Part shown: positions 1 to 5,985 of the stretch, one piece after another
Layout of the letters: every line of letters starts with the position of its first letter
Position numbering within the stretch: the first letter of the stretch is position 1
NCBI GenBank assembly: GCA_023246535.1
Contig: JAHFIF010000049.1
Coordinates: forward strand, 741 to 8,546
Source: a bacterium
GTDB taxonomy: Bacteria > Patescibacteriota > Patescibacteriia > CAIQCM01
Length of the DNA: 7,806 nucleotides
Direction: 5' to 3'
The notes under the pieces: generated by a model
Database searches by the model: none
What the model was told of the DNA's origin: nothing
What the model saw: only the letters and a program-made list of their open reading frames with translations
Made by a program: the position numbers and the translations under genes

Positions 1-1288
1 GATTGAAGAACCACACCTTGGCCCTGACGATCACCCCGATCTCCGCATCCGAAGCAAAGCTTTGGAATTGGTGGGTGCCGACCAGGAAGTCGGCGCCGAG
101 GTCGAACGTGGCCCCATCGATGGGCAGCAGGACGCTGGCGCCCAAACTGCCGCTGGTGGTCACGCTCAAGGCGTTCGTGATGCCGCCGGTGGTGCCGCGC
201 ATCTGGCGAACGACGCCGACGTTGATGCCGAGCATCTCGACCGGGTGCAGCTGCAGACCGAGCGTGAAATAGGCCGAGGTCGACCGCTTGTCAACGCTGC
301 CGTCGGAAAGGACCACCGGCTTCTTGTTGGCATCCAGTTTGGTGCCGCCCTGAAGCTCGAGGCCCATGCCGCCGTATATCCGGACGAAGGAGCTGGCGTC
401 GAAACCGGCGCCCACGCCCAACCCGTAGTTGTCGGAGTGGAACGACTTGGAATAGCCGTAGCTGCCGATCGCTTCGACGTACGGATGGACGATCGTCCCT
501 TCGACGACCTTCTTGGCGGGCGGCGGCGCGGGCTTGTCCACGCAAACGCCGTTCACCAAGATCTTATCGACAAGCATGCAGATGCAGGTTTGCGTCTCGG
601 GACTCCATTTGCCGTAGGACGGCGGCCCCTCGCAAGCGATCTTCGCCGGCGAGTCGACGGGCGCGGGCGGCGTCTTGGCCACCCAAACCACTTCGTACTG
701 CGCCTCGACGCTGCCCTTCGACGTGAAGAACGTGACCGTGACGACCGAACTCTTCTGGTCGGATTCCATGAACTTCACTTCGACCGGCTCGGTCCAGGTC
801 CTGAGCTTCTTGGCTACGGTGATGTCCTTGGACCGCGGCGGCCTGCAGTTGTTGCAGCTCACCGACATCCGTTCGATCAGGCTCACGTTGCCGTTGCACT
901 CGATATCGTTCGACGCCGGCTCGTCCACCTTGGACTTGACGGTGCCGAGCTTGGCCGAGCAAACCGGCGGAGGGACGGGAGCGGCCGCGACCGGCTTGGC
1001 CTCCACCTTCTCCTTCGGCTTGTTGGCGCTCGCCCGCTTGTTGATATCCCGCCACTCGCATCGATCGACCGCCCTGGTGACCGCCTTTTTGGCGACCGGA
1101 TCGGGCTCGGTCAAATTGAAGTGAGTTGCCGGACACACGCACTTCGGAGTCGGCCGGGTTTCGTCCCAGCGCGCCCCTTGCGCGGAGTCCTTGCAGGCCT
1201 GGATGTTTGGGTCGGCGGTAAAAGCATTGGCTTTCACGGCGGCCAACAACAACACGGACGCGAACACGGATACGATGATCTTCCTCAT
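1..1288 (-). CDS. Secreted cysteine-rich protein with C-terminal beta-barrel-like domain (partial, 3' end beyond left edge)
   Basis: I translated this by hand: the frame is open from the ATG at 1288 to the window edge, giving 429 residues with no stop. Residues 1-22 form a signal peptide with a likely signal peptidase I site after ANA (20-22). Residues 23-252 hold twelve cysteines (32, 50, 52, 77, 110, 131, 145, 148, 219, 235, 237, 249) and Pro/Ala linkers near 99-109 and 253-258. Two segments match each other: C32..W41..C50-x-C52 and C219..W228..C235-x-C237, so a small Cys/Trp module is duplicated. From about 266 the sequence alternates Gly, aromatic and polar residues in short strands and reaches VWFFN at 425-429, as in outer-membrane beta-barrels that end in an aromatic residue. 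The even cysteine count and signal peptide suggest disulfides outside the cytoplasm. The start is fixed by AAGGAG seven bases upstream and by the signal peptide. I do not recognise a family; porin-like or surface adhesin are guesses. Confidence 0.82.
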   Translation of the reverse strand, partial: MRKIIVSVFASVLLLAAVKANAFTADPNIQACKDSAQGARWDETRPTPKCVCPATHFNLTEPDPVAKKAVTRAVDRCEWRDINKRASANKPKEKVEAKPVAAAPVPPPVCSAKLGTVKSKVDEPASNDIECNGNVSLIERMSVSCNNCRPPRSKDITVAKKLRTWTEPVEVKFMESDQKSSVVTVTFFTSKGSVEAQYEVVWVAKTPPAPVDSPAKIACEGPPSYGKWSPETQTCICMLVDKILVNGVCVDKPAPPPAKKVVEGTIVHPYVEAIGSYGYSKSFHSDNYGLGVGAGFDASSFVRIYGGMGLELQGGTKLDANKKPVVLSDGSVDKRSTSAYFTLGLQLHPVEMLGINVGVVRQMRGTTGGITNALSVTTSGSLGASVLLPIDGATFDLGADFLVGTHQFQSFASDAEIGVIVRAKVWFFN

Positions 1289-1295
1289 GGTCCTT

Positions 1296-1301
1296 CTCCT
1301 T
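1296..1301 (-). promoter_or_regulatory. Shine-Dalgarno for the cysteine-rich/beta-barrel gene
   Basis: AAGGAG on the minus strand with a 7-base spacer to the ATG at 1288. It is a near-perfect ribosome binding site and decides the start codon of the left-edge gene. The four-gene run at 2417-5946 has almost no such sites. Confidence 0.75.
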
Positions 1302-1316
1302 CTTGTGAAACTGTTT

Positions 1317-1348
1317 CGGTCAATGAACGCAGTCGAACTGCTTGACCG
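1317..1348 (-). promoter_or_regulatory. Leader hairpin upstream of the cysteine-rich/beta-barrel gene
   Basis: A perfect 7-bp outer stem (CGGTCAA, 1348-1342, with TTGACCG, 1323-1317) is stacked on a perfect 5-bp inner stem (GCAGT, 1341-1337, with ACTGC, 1333-1329) closed by a 3-base loop; five bases bulge on the 3' side. It lies about 15 bases upstream of the AAGGAG site and 28 from the ATG, with no T-tract after it, so it is more likely a leader structure or protein/RNA binding site than a terminator. The rest of the 1289-1509 gap shows no convincing promoter: a TTGACG near 1391-1396 lacks a matching -10. Confidence 0.5.
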
Positions 1349-1467
1349 TTGCGGTGATGGGTTTCGACTGTGAAGTGGTGCGATATGTGACGTCAATAGA
1401 AAGGAGGGTTTCTAAGAACGCGCATACCACACCGCTTCAAAGCAAAACGTTTTTAAAGAATGCGGCC

Positions 1468-1497
1468 GGCGGAAAAGGAGCGTTCTCCAATTCCGCC
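1468..1497 (-). terminator. Possible terminator hairpin after the Cys-tail membrane protein gene
   Basis: Thirteen bases past the TAA at 1510, the minus strand holds GGCGGAA (1497-1491) pairing with TTCCGCC (1474-1468), enclosing GGAG/CTCC (1488-1485 with 1480-1477) around an AACG loop, with a 2x2 T·T internal loop. The structure is strong, but the T-rich stretch (ATTCTTT) only begins about eight bases later, so it is a poor classical terminator. It could instead protect the 3' end of the mRNA. Confidence 0.45.
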
Positions 1498-1509
1498 GAC
1501 CAGATGAGC

Positions 1510-2127
1510 TTACTTGCCGTCCGGCGAACACGTCTTGCAGCTCGGAGGAGCTGAGGCGTTTTCGCCGACGCAGCCGACCGGCTTGCACGAAGCGCAATCG
1601 CCGTCGCCGACGCATTTGTCGGCGAAGACGTAGCCGTCTTTGGCGGTATCGATGACGCCGCCGGGCATGTCGGGCTTGCACTTGCCGCACAAATCAGCCT
1701 TGGCCGCGGGCGCCTCGGTCTTGTCCTCGGTGCCCGACGTTTGCACGACCTTGGCATGTTTGCCGGGGCGGGCATGGTCCTTGGGGGCGTCGGCGTCGGA
1801 GCCGATCACGAATTGCGCGGCCACGAGACCGAGGCAGGCCAAGCCGAGGATGATCCACGTCTTCTTCTTGCCCAAGCGCTCGCGAACCGACCGCTTGTCG
1901 ATGTTCTGCGTGGAGGCCGGGTCGAATTCGAGATTGGCTTCGGCCGGCAGGAACTTCTTGAGCTCGGTGCCCATGGCATCGATCCGCGCGTGCGCGTCGC
2001 CGATCCCCTCGTCCATTTCCTTCCAGCGCTTCCTGGCATGAAGAACGATCTTGAGGACCGCGGCACCGATGATGAGTGCGATACCGGCGGTAATGAGATT
2101 GCCTAGCGAAAATGAAACTGAATGCAT
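1510..2127 (-). CDS. Membrane protein with two transmembrane helices and an eight-cysteine extracytoplasmic tail, unknown function
   Basis: The product has 205 residues. Helix 1 is about 9-27 and helix 2 about 91-108. Positive clusters after helix 1 (HARKR, 30-34) and before helix 2 (GKKK, 86-89) put the 30-90 loop in the cytoplasm and the C-terminal 97 residues outside. That tail is Ala/Lys/Asp-rich to about 145, then carries eight cysteines: C147-x2-C150, C172-x5-C178-x2-C181-x4-C186 and C197-x2-C200. Three CxxC pairs suggest either disulfides or a zinc/iron knuckle; I cannot tell which. The start is supported by GGAGG five bases upstream. Lysine is AAG in 18 of 21 cases, like the gene to its left and unlike those to its right. 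The next gene downstream also encodes an exported cysteine-rich protein, so the two may work on the same surface. No family recognised. Confidence 0.8.
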   Translation of the reverse strand: MHSVSFSLGNLITAGIALIIGAAVLKIVLHARKRWKEMDEGIGDAHARIDAMGTELKKFLPAEANLEFDPASTQNIDKRSVRERLGKKKTWIILGLACLGLVAAQFVIGSDADAPKDHARPGKHAKVVQTSGTEDKTEAPAAKADLCGKCKPDMPGGVIDTAKDGYVFADKCVGDGDCASCKPVGCVGENASAPPSCKTCSPDGK

Positions 2128-2313
2128 CGGATCCTCCCGGGCCTTGGCCCTATGTTTCGGAATTTTGCGGATACGCTCCGCTTTTAGAGAACTTGCGTTC
2201 GGGACGTTTCCATGATGGAAACGAGAACGCCGGAGGGGATGTTCGACGCGCGAACAGCCCCTTCGATGTTCTCAAAAATGTTGTTTAAGGCGCAAGACCA
2301 GCCAAAAACTGAA
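2128..2313 (-). promoter_or_regulatory. Long structured 5' leader, possible cis-regulatory RNA
   Basis: About 186 nt lie between the predicted transcription start (near 2313) and the ATG at 2127. On the minus strand: an 11-bp hairpin with one mismatch (AGGGG-C-TGTTCG, 2262-2251, with CGAACA-T-CCCCT, 2245-2234); GTTTCC/GGAAAC (2222-2217 with 2211-2206); GAAC-GCAA-GTTC with a GNRA-type tetraloop (2200-2189); GCGGA/TCCGC (2181-2177 with 2171-2167); and GGGC-CAAG-GCCC (2150-2139) touching the Shine-Dalgarno. GAGAAC at 2273-2268 can pair with either GTTCTC at 2228-2223 or GTTCTC at 2192-2187. The second pairing extends through TTTT/AAAA past one mismatch and would close a multibranch loop around the first two hairpins. 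It does not match a riboswitch class I can recall by sequence. Structure is seen; regulation is inferred. Confidence 0.5.
2133..2137 (-). promoter_or_regulatory. Shine-Dalgarno for the Cys-tail membrane protein
   Basis: GGAGG on the minus strand, within GGGAGGAT, five bases before the ATG at 2127. It directly follows the small GGGC-CAAG-GCCC hairpin (2150-2139), whose CCC arm could also pair with the GGG of this site and hide it. Confidence 0.7.
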
Positions 2314-2319
2314 TGTGCA

Positions 2320-2348
2320 AACTTACCACAAACCGCCGCAAATGTCAA
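2320..2348 (-). promoter_or_regulatory. Sigma-70-type promoter for the Cys-tail membrane protein gene
   Basis: A perfect -35 TTGACA (minus strand, 2348-2343) is followed after exactly 17 bases by TAAGTT (2325-2320), a weak -10 matching three of six consensus bases. It lies 20 bases past the terminator of the previous operon and faces the gene at 1510-2127. The predicted start near 2313 gives the long leader described separately. Confidence 0.55.
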
Positions 2349-2368
2349 TAGTCGATTTTCGGTAACTT

Positions 2369-2388
2369 AAAAGCGGCTTTAGGCCGCT
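2369..2388 (-). terminator. Intrinsic terminator of the AI-2E/HtrA/Wzz operon
   Basis: On the minus strand AGCGGC (2388-2383), a 5-base loop and GCCGCT (2377-2372) are followed by a T run of four, the first T lying in the stem. It begins 28 bases after the stop codon of the Wzz-like gene and separates that operon from the promoter at 2320-2348. Confidence 0.65.
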
Positions 2389-2416
2389 CTGCTTGCTGTA
2401 CAAAACCGATCGACGT

Positions 2417-3064
2417 TTAAGCGAAATTTGGCGGATGTTCAACCAAATATTTTCGCGATTTATCGGTTAAAATTACATAAATTGCGCCGAAAAGCGCGCC
2501 CAGGATAAGACCGGTGAAACCGTTTACGGCCAAATTGGGCTTAACCGGAAAATTCGAGACCAGCGGTTCGTCGACCAGCTTGATCTGCAAAGCTGTGCCG
2601 CCGACGTAGTTGGCGCCTTGGTTGGTCATGACATAACCGATCGCCTGGGCGATGGCCGTGGCCTGGTCCTTGTTGGGGTGGTAAACGGTGATGTTCAAAA
2701 GACCGGTACCGTTCTCCACCCTGACCGAAACCGTCTGACTCCACAGTTTGCGGCGCTTGGCGTCGTTGTCCGGGAAATAAGTCGGGTCGATCGCAAAATT
2801 CGGCGCGTTCGTCACTTTGGTGAAAAAATCGGTGGTGTAAACGACCTGGGCCAGGTTGTTGCCGATCTGTTCCGCGCTCCGGATGGCCGTGTACGGATCG
2901 ACGTTGAGCGACGACGGCTGAATGATGAGCATGCGGATGGTCGAAGAATACTTGAGTTTTTGCGTGAACGACAAACCGATGGCGACGACCATCGCCAACA
3001 GGCTGAAAAGCAAAATCTTCTTCCAGCCCCTCAGGGCGATTTTCCCAAAATGCGGTTGCGGCAT
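2417..3064 (-). CDS. Wzz/YveK-like polysaccharide chain-length determinant
   Basis: A 215-residue protein with the layout of Wzz-type polysaccharide co-polymerases (Wzz domain family): a short basic N-terminus, helix 1 at about 17-35, an extracytoplasmic middle of about 140 residues, and helix 2 at about 179-199 preceded by a proline-containing stretch (P167, P173, P176). These proteins sit in the cytoplasmic membrane and set the length of surface polysaccharide chains, usually with a Wzy polymerase and, in Gram-positive systems, a tyrosine kinase. No kinase domain is fused here and no kinase, polymerase or glycosyltransferase gene lies in the window. The ATG follows the TAA of the HtrA-like gene by one base, with no separate ribosome binding site, so translation is probably coupled. 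Last gene of the operon; its terminator lies just downstream. Confidence 0.8.
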   Translation of the reverse strand: MPQPHFGKIALRGWKKILLFSLLAMVVAIGLSFTQKLKYSSTIRMLIIQPSSLNVDPYTAIRSAEQIGNNLAQVVYTTDFFTKVTNAPNFAIDPTYFPDNDAKRRKLWSQTVSVRVENGTGLLNITVYHPNKDQATAIAQAIGYVMTNQGANYVGGTALQIKLVDEPLVSNFPVKPNLAVNGFTGLILGALFGAIYVILTDKSRKYLVEHPPNFA

Positions 3065-3065
3065 G

Positions 3066-4145
3066 TTATTTGATGAGGAGCGGCAATTTTATCTCTTTGC
3101 CGTCGCGAACCACGGTCAGCTCGATCTTGGCGCCGGGCGCGTAATCCTGAAAACGCTCGGCCAGAGTTTCTTCATTGTTTATTCTATCATGTTCCACAAA
3201 GGTAATCACGTCGCCTTCTTTCAGGCCGGCGGCTTCGGCCGCGCTCCCCTTTTCCGTCGGCCGGTTTTTTGCGCCGCCCGTCACCAAAGCGCCGCTCGCG
3301 GGCAGCCCGGCATCATGCGCATGCGGCAAGCCGTCCAAGCTCACAAAATGCATGCCGACGTTCGGTCGGACAATGCGGCCGCTCTTAAAGAGCTCGCGCA
3401 AAACTTGGGTGATGAACGAGGCGGGCACGATCGTCCCGTCGCCCATGTCCGTGCCGATCACCGCGCCGGAGGCGTCAACTTCGGGGGCGCCAGTCAAGCC
3501 GTCGCGATCGATAGCGATCCGCCGCGCCAGTTTTTCCGTCGACTCGACATAATCGTTCTTGGCCTGGACCGGGAGCGTTCGCTGCGAAAGCACGGACGCC
3601 GCGACAACGGCGTTGGGGCTGACGCTGAAAACGGGATCGGCCGCGGCCAGCGCCGTGTCGTCGCCAAAAGACGCGACCGCCAAATCATGGGCGTCGGTTT
3701 TCACGAAAGCCAAACCGGTGGCCTCGTCGCGGACGGCCGCGGCCGCGTCGACGTCGGCCGAACTCTGATCGCCGAAGACCGCCACCAAGTCGCCATGACC
3801 GGCGAGAACCGCCGCCGAGGTAATGAGCCAACCGTCGGAAGTGAGAACGGCGCCGCCGCCGACGATATCGTTCGGCAAGAATATTTTATCGAGCGGCGAT
3901 GTCCCGATCTTCTTTTTATAAAGAACCGCCGTGCCCTTGGCCGCCAGATCAACCTTGGTGACGTTAAGTTTGACGGCGGGCCGCGCGGCCGGGACGGCGG
4001 AAACGGACGACGACGAAAGCGGGAGCGAGCCGATTAACTCGCTCGCGATGAGCGCCGCGCCGGTCGCGCCGGCGGCGAGCGACATGGCGATCACGCCGAC
4101 CAGGAAGACCGTTTTTTTAACCCGGATGATATTTTCAGGTTGCAT
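3066..4145 (-). CDS. Membrane-anchored HtrA/DegP-like protein with PDZ domain, catalytic triad lost (pseudoprotease)
   Basis: I chose the ATG at 4145 (359 residues) because it gives a signal anchor at about 12-35 directly after a basic N-terminus and begins 8 bases past the previous stop; the open frame upstream lies inside the neighbouring gene. Residues about 65-255 align with the HtrA (S1C) trypsin fold and 262-358 with a PDZ domain (GSAAEAAGLKEGDVI at 300-314). The catalytic sites do not hold: the usual TNNHVV reads TSAAVL (Ala112 for His), the DLAVLK Asp is Gly144 in TGLAFVK, and GNSGGP reads GLTGAP (Thr218 for Ser). The fold landmarks around them (GWLIT, GAVIG, ITQVLRELFKSGRIVR) are kept, and the frame is intact, so this is a substituted, not a decayed, gene. 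Known HtrA proteins degrade or chaperone envelope proteins; this one can probably only bind. Role inferred: scaffold, sensor or chaperone next to Wzz. Confidence 0.85.
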   Translation of the reverse strand: MQPENIIRVKKTVFLVGVIAMSLAAGATGAALIASELIGSLPLSSSSVSAVPAARPAVKLNVTKVDLAAKGTAVLYKKKIGTSPLDKIFLPNDIVGGGAVLTSDGWLITSAAVLAGHGDLVAVFGDQSSADVDAAAAVRDEATGLAFVKTDAHDLAVASFGDDTALAAADPVFSVSPNAVVAASVLSQRTLPVQAKNDYVESTEKLARRIAIDRDGLTGAPEVDASGAVIGTDMGDGTIVPASFITQVLRELFKSGRIVRPNVGMHFVSLDGLPHAHDAGLPASGALVTGGAKNRPTEKGSAAEAAGLKEGDVITFVEHDRINNEETLAERFQDYAPGAKIELTVVRDGKEIKLPLLIK

Positions 4146-4153
4146 AGTTTTAG

Positions 4154-4912
4154 CTACCGCCAACGAGCCGTGGCGAGAAGAACGGCGCAAATGGCGCCTG
4201 AAGAAATAATCGCGCGCTTCAGCGAGCCGAAGGGCATGACCGTCAGCACCGAGAAGAGCAAATAGGAAACGGCGCCGATCAGCCCCGCGCCCACCCAGTG
4301 CGAAGTCGGCAAACTGACGATCACGACGAACCCCTGAATGAGCATGACCGAGACGGCCACCGGCGTCAGAATGCCGGTTACCCGTCCGAGACGCGCCAGC
4401 GTGAACGACGAATAAGTCGCCACCGCGCCGAACACGACCGCCGCCAGCCACTCGTTCCAGTTCAAGAACGTGATCGCCCCCAAGAGACCGGCGGCCAGAC
4501 CGATCAAAGCGACCAGCGCGCTCCATTCGGAAAGGGCGCGCAGCTCAGCCGCCGCCCCCTCGAGTTTTGAAGATTCGGCCAAATGACGGACCAGCACCAG
4601 GAACAAGATCGAGGCCATGGCCGCGACGCCGATCCGCAGCGCCGCCTCTTCAATGAAAACAAAGGCAAAGGTCGCGCCGCCGATCAAGAGCGCCGGCATG
4701 GCCCCCGGGGCCACGGCCGAACCGCGCAACAGCGCTTGCAGGCAAAGCGTGCCGCTCACCGCCAAAACCACGGCGCCGATCACGCCGACCGCGTACGGCA
4801 AATAGCTCGAATCGCGCGAAACTTCATAGAGCGCCGCAAAAATGACCGCCGTCGCCAAAAAAGGCAAAGACGAGAAGATGCGACGCCAAACCGGGGAAAA
4901 ACTAAAATTCAT
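4154..4912 (-). CDS. Polytopic membrane protein of unknown function
   Basis: A 252-residue, strongly hydrophobic protein with about eight or nine transmembrane segments (roughly 16-30, 38-58, 74-88, 92-108, 131-150, 155-172, 180-200, 207-226, 232-249). The only sizeable polar stretch is about 109-130, between the fourth and fifth segments. Charged residues inside membrane regions are few (E88 and E89 near the end of segment 3), and I see no ATPase, transporter or enzyme motif. The ATG is 5 bases after the stop of the AI-2E-type gene and the stop is 8 bases before the HtrA-like ATG, both without a Shine-Dalgarno, which places it firmly in the operon. It could be the membrane partner of the HtrA-like protein, but that rests on position alone. 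Confidence 0.72.
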   Translation of the reverse strand: MNFSFSPVWRRIFSSLPFLATAVIFAALYEVSRDSSYLPYAVGVIGAVVLAVSGTLCLQALLRGSAVAPGAMPALLIGGATFAFVFIEEAALRIGVAAMASILFLVLVRHLAESSKLEGAAAELRALSEWSALVALIGLAAGLLGAITFLNWNEWLAAVVFGAVATYSSFTLARLGRVTGILTPVAVSVMLIQGFVVIVSLPTSHWVGAGLIGAVSYLLFSVLTVMPFGSLKRAIISSGAICAVLLATARWR

Positions 4913-4917
4913 GCGGT

Positions 4918-5946
4918 TTATTTATTTTGCCTCTCCAAGTAGTCGCTCAAGAGGGCGTTCAGAGCGGACGCGACCGGGATTGACAGGATGCCGCCCGCGA
5001 TGCCGCCGACGGCAAAACCGATGCCCAGCGCCAAGATCACCATGATCGGATTGAGGCCGGTGGTCTTTTGCATGATCTTGGGCACCAAGAGCATGTGTTC
5101 GACGCGCTGGATGAGCAAATAGTAGACCAGGACCAAAATGCCTTTGGTCGGCGAATCAACGGTCGCGAAAAAAACCGCCGGCACCGCCGCCGCCACCGGC
5201 CCGAGATACGGCACGATCTCGAAAACCGCCGCCAGCACGGCCAGAAGCAAGGCGTACTTCACGCCGAAGATTAGCAAGCCGATGTAGAAAAGAATGCCGA
5301 TAAAGAGCATGAGCACGAGCTGGCCGATCAGCCACTGCCCGACCTTGTGCTGCATTTTAATGAGCATTGAACCGACGTATTCATGATGATGCCGCGGCAA
5401 GAGCGAATTGACGATCTTCCTGATGCTGTCCTTTTCAACGACCAGAAAAAAAGAAATGACCAGCATGACGAAGAACGAAGCAATGCCGGAAAGGGCGCCC
5501 GTCACCGTCGAGAACAAATTGGCAAAGGCGCCGGAAAAAGAATCGTTGAGCGCATCGATACTGCTCTGAAAGCTGGCCTCGAGGCCGTACCGCGCCGAGA
5601 TCGTGCGCAAGGCGTCAAAGCTCGAAACCACGCGCTTCCAAATGCCGCCGAAATTATCAGCCACGGCGCGCGATTCAACGATCATCGGCGGAATGATGGC
5701 CAGGAGCAAAACGCCCAGAAGGAGAAAGATGACGACATAAAGCAGCGTGACCGTGACCGAGCGCGGAATGCGTTTTTTCTCGAACCAATCGACGATCGGA
5801 TCAAGCGCGGCCGCGAGCAGGATCGAAACCAAGAGCACGCCGATCAACGCGCGCGTCGCATAAACGAACCAAACGCCGAACAGGACCAGTACCGCCCGGA
5901 TCATCGTGCCGGTCGTTATCGAGATCACGTGTTTTTCTTGCGACAT
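4918..5946 (-). CDS. AI-2E family transporter (YdiK/PerM/TqsA-type permease)
   Basis: 342 residues with the usual architecture of this family (AI-2E_transport): paired N-terminal helices at about 14-30 and 33-48, a helix at 65-87, a soluble helical stretch at 90-150, a helix at 152-170, then a C-terminal helical block from about 205 with the conserved EIVPYLGP (243-250) and the Gly-rich GIGFAVGGIAGGILSIP (308-324). Length is normal. Family members export autoinducer-2, act as Na+/H+ antiporters, or are uncharacterised; the substrate cannot be told from sequence, and AI-2 itself should not be assumed. HHH at 186-188 is a local oddity. First gene of a four-gene run, with its own promoter; AAGG lies 4 bases before the ATG but would be nearly outside a transcript started at that promoter. 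Read-through from the NRAMP gene, 35 bases upstream, is also possible. Confidence 0.88.
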   Translation of the reverse strand: MSQEKHVISITTGTMIRAVLVLFGVWFVYATRALIGVLLVSILLAAALDPIVDWFEKKRIPRSVTVTLLYVVIFLLLGVLLLAIIPPMIVESRAVADNFGGIWKRVVSSFDALRTISARYGLEASFQSSIDALNDSFSGAFANLFSTVTGALSGIASFFVMLVISFFLVVEKDSIRKIVNSLLPRHHHEYVGSMLIKMQHKVGQWLIGQLVLMLFIGILFYIGLLIFGVKYALLLAVLAAVFEIVPYLGPVAAAVPAVFFATVDSPTKGILVLVYYLLIQRVEHMLLVPKIMQKTTGLNPIMVILALGIGFAVGGIAGGILSIPVASALNALLSDYLERQNK

Positions 5947-5955
5947 ATCGCCTTA

Positions 5956-5985
5956 ATAATAACCGAAAAAGAGGCATCAGGTCAA
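5956..5985 (-). promoter_or_regulatory. Promoter of the AI-2E/HtrA/Wzz operon, near-leaderless
   Basis: TTGACC (minus strand, 5985-5980, five of six matches to the -35 consensus) overlaps the TGA stop of the NRAMP gene. After 18 bases comes TATTAT (5961-5956, five of six matches to the -10). The -10 ends 9 bases before the ATG at 5946, so transcription would begin within about three bases of the start codon. Confidence 0.55.

Noticed and set aside
62..1345. A 427-codon plus-strand open frame covering the whole left-edge gene
   Set aside because: It is antisense to the minus-strand gene, which has a signal peptide, a strong ribosome binding site and structured domains. The plus-strand translation is Arg/Gly/Asp-rich with no recognisable domain, typical of a mirror frame in GC-rich coding DNA.
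1388..1395. TGACGTCA palindrome as an operator site
   Set aside because: A perfect 8-base palindrome is expected by chance in a few kilobases, no second copy is nearby, and no regulator gene is in the window.
2161..2187. Plus-strand terminator (GCGGA/TCCGC followed by TTTT)
   Set aside because: The stem is only 5 bp, no plus-strand gene precedes it, and it fits better as one hairpin of the minus-strand leader.
2922..4037. A 371-codon plus-strand open frame opposite the HtrA-like gene
   Set aside because: It crosses the boundary between two real minus-strand genes, and the Arg/Gly-rich translation has no recognisable motif.
4146..4526. Longer start for the HtrA-like gene, giving 486 residues
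   Set aside because: The extra 127 residues overlap the membrane protein gene, are rich in Arg/Gly/Asp, and would place the signal anchor in the middle of the protein. The ATG at 4145 is far better.
4918..5946. Assigning AI-2 quorum-sensing export to the permease
   Set aside because: Family membership is clear, but substrates differ widely between members and no luxS or other AI-2 gene is in the window.
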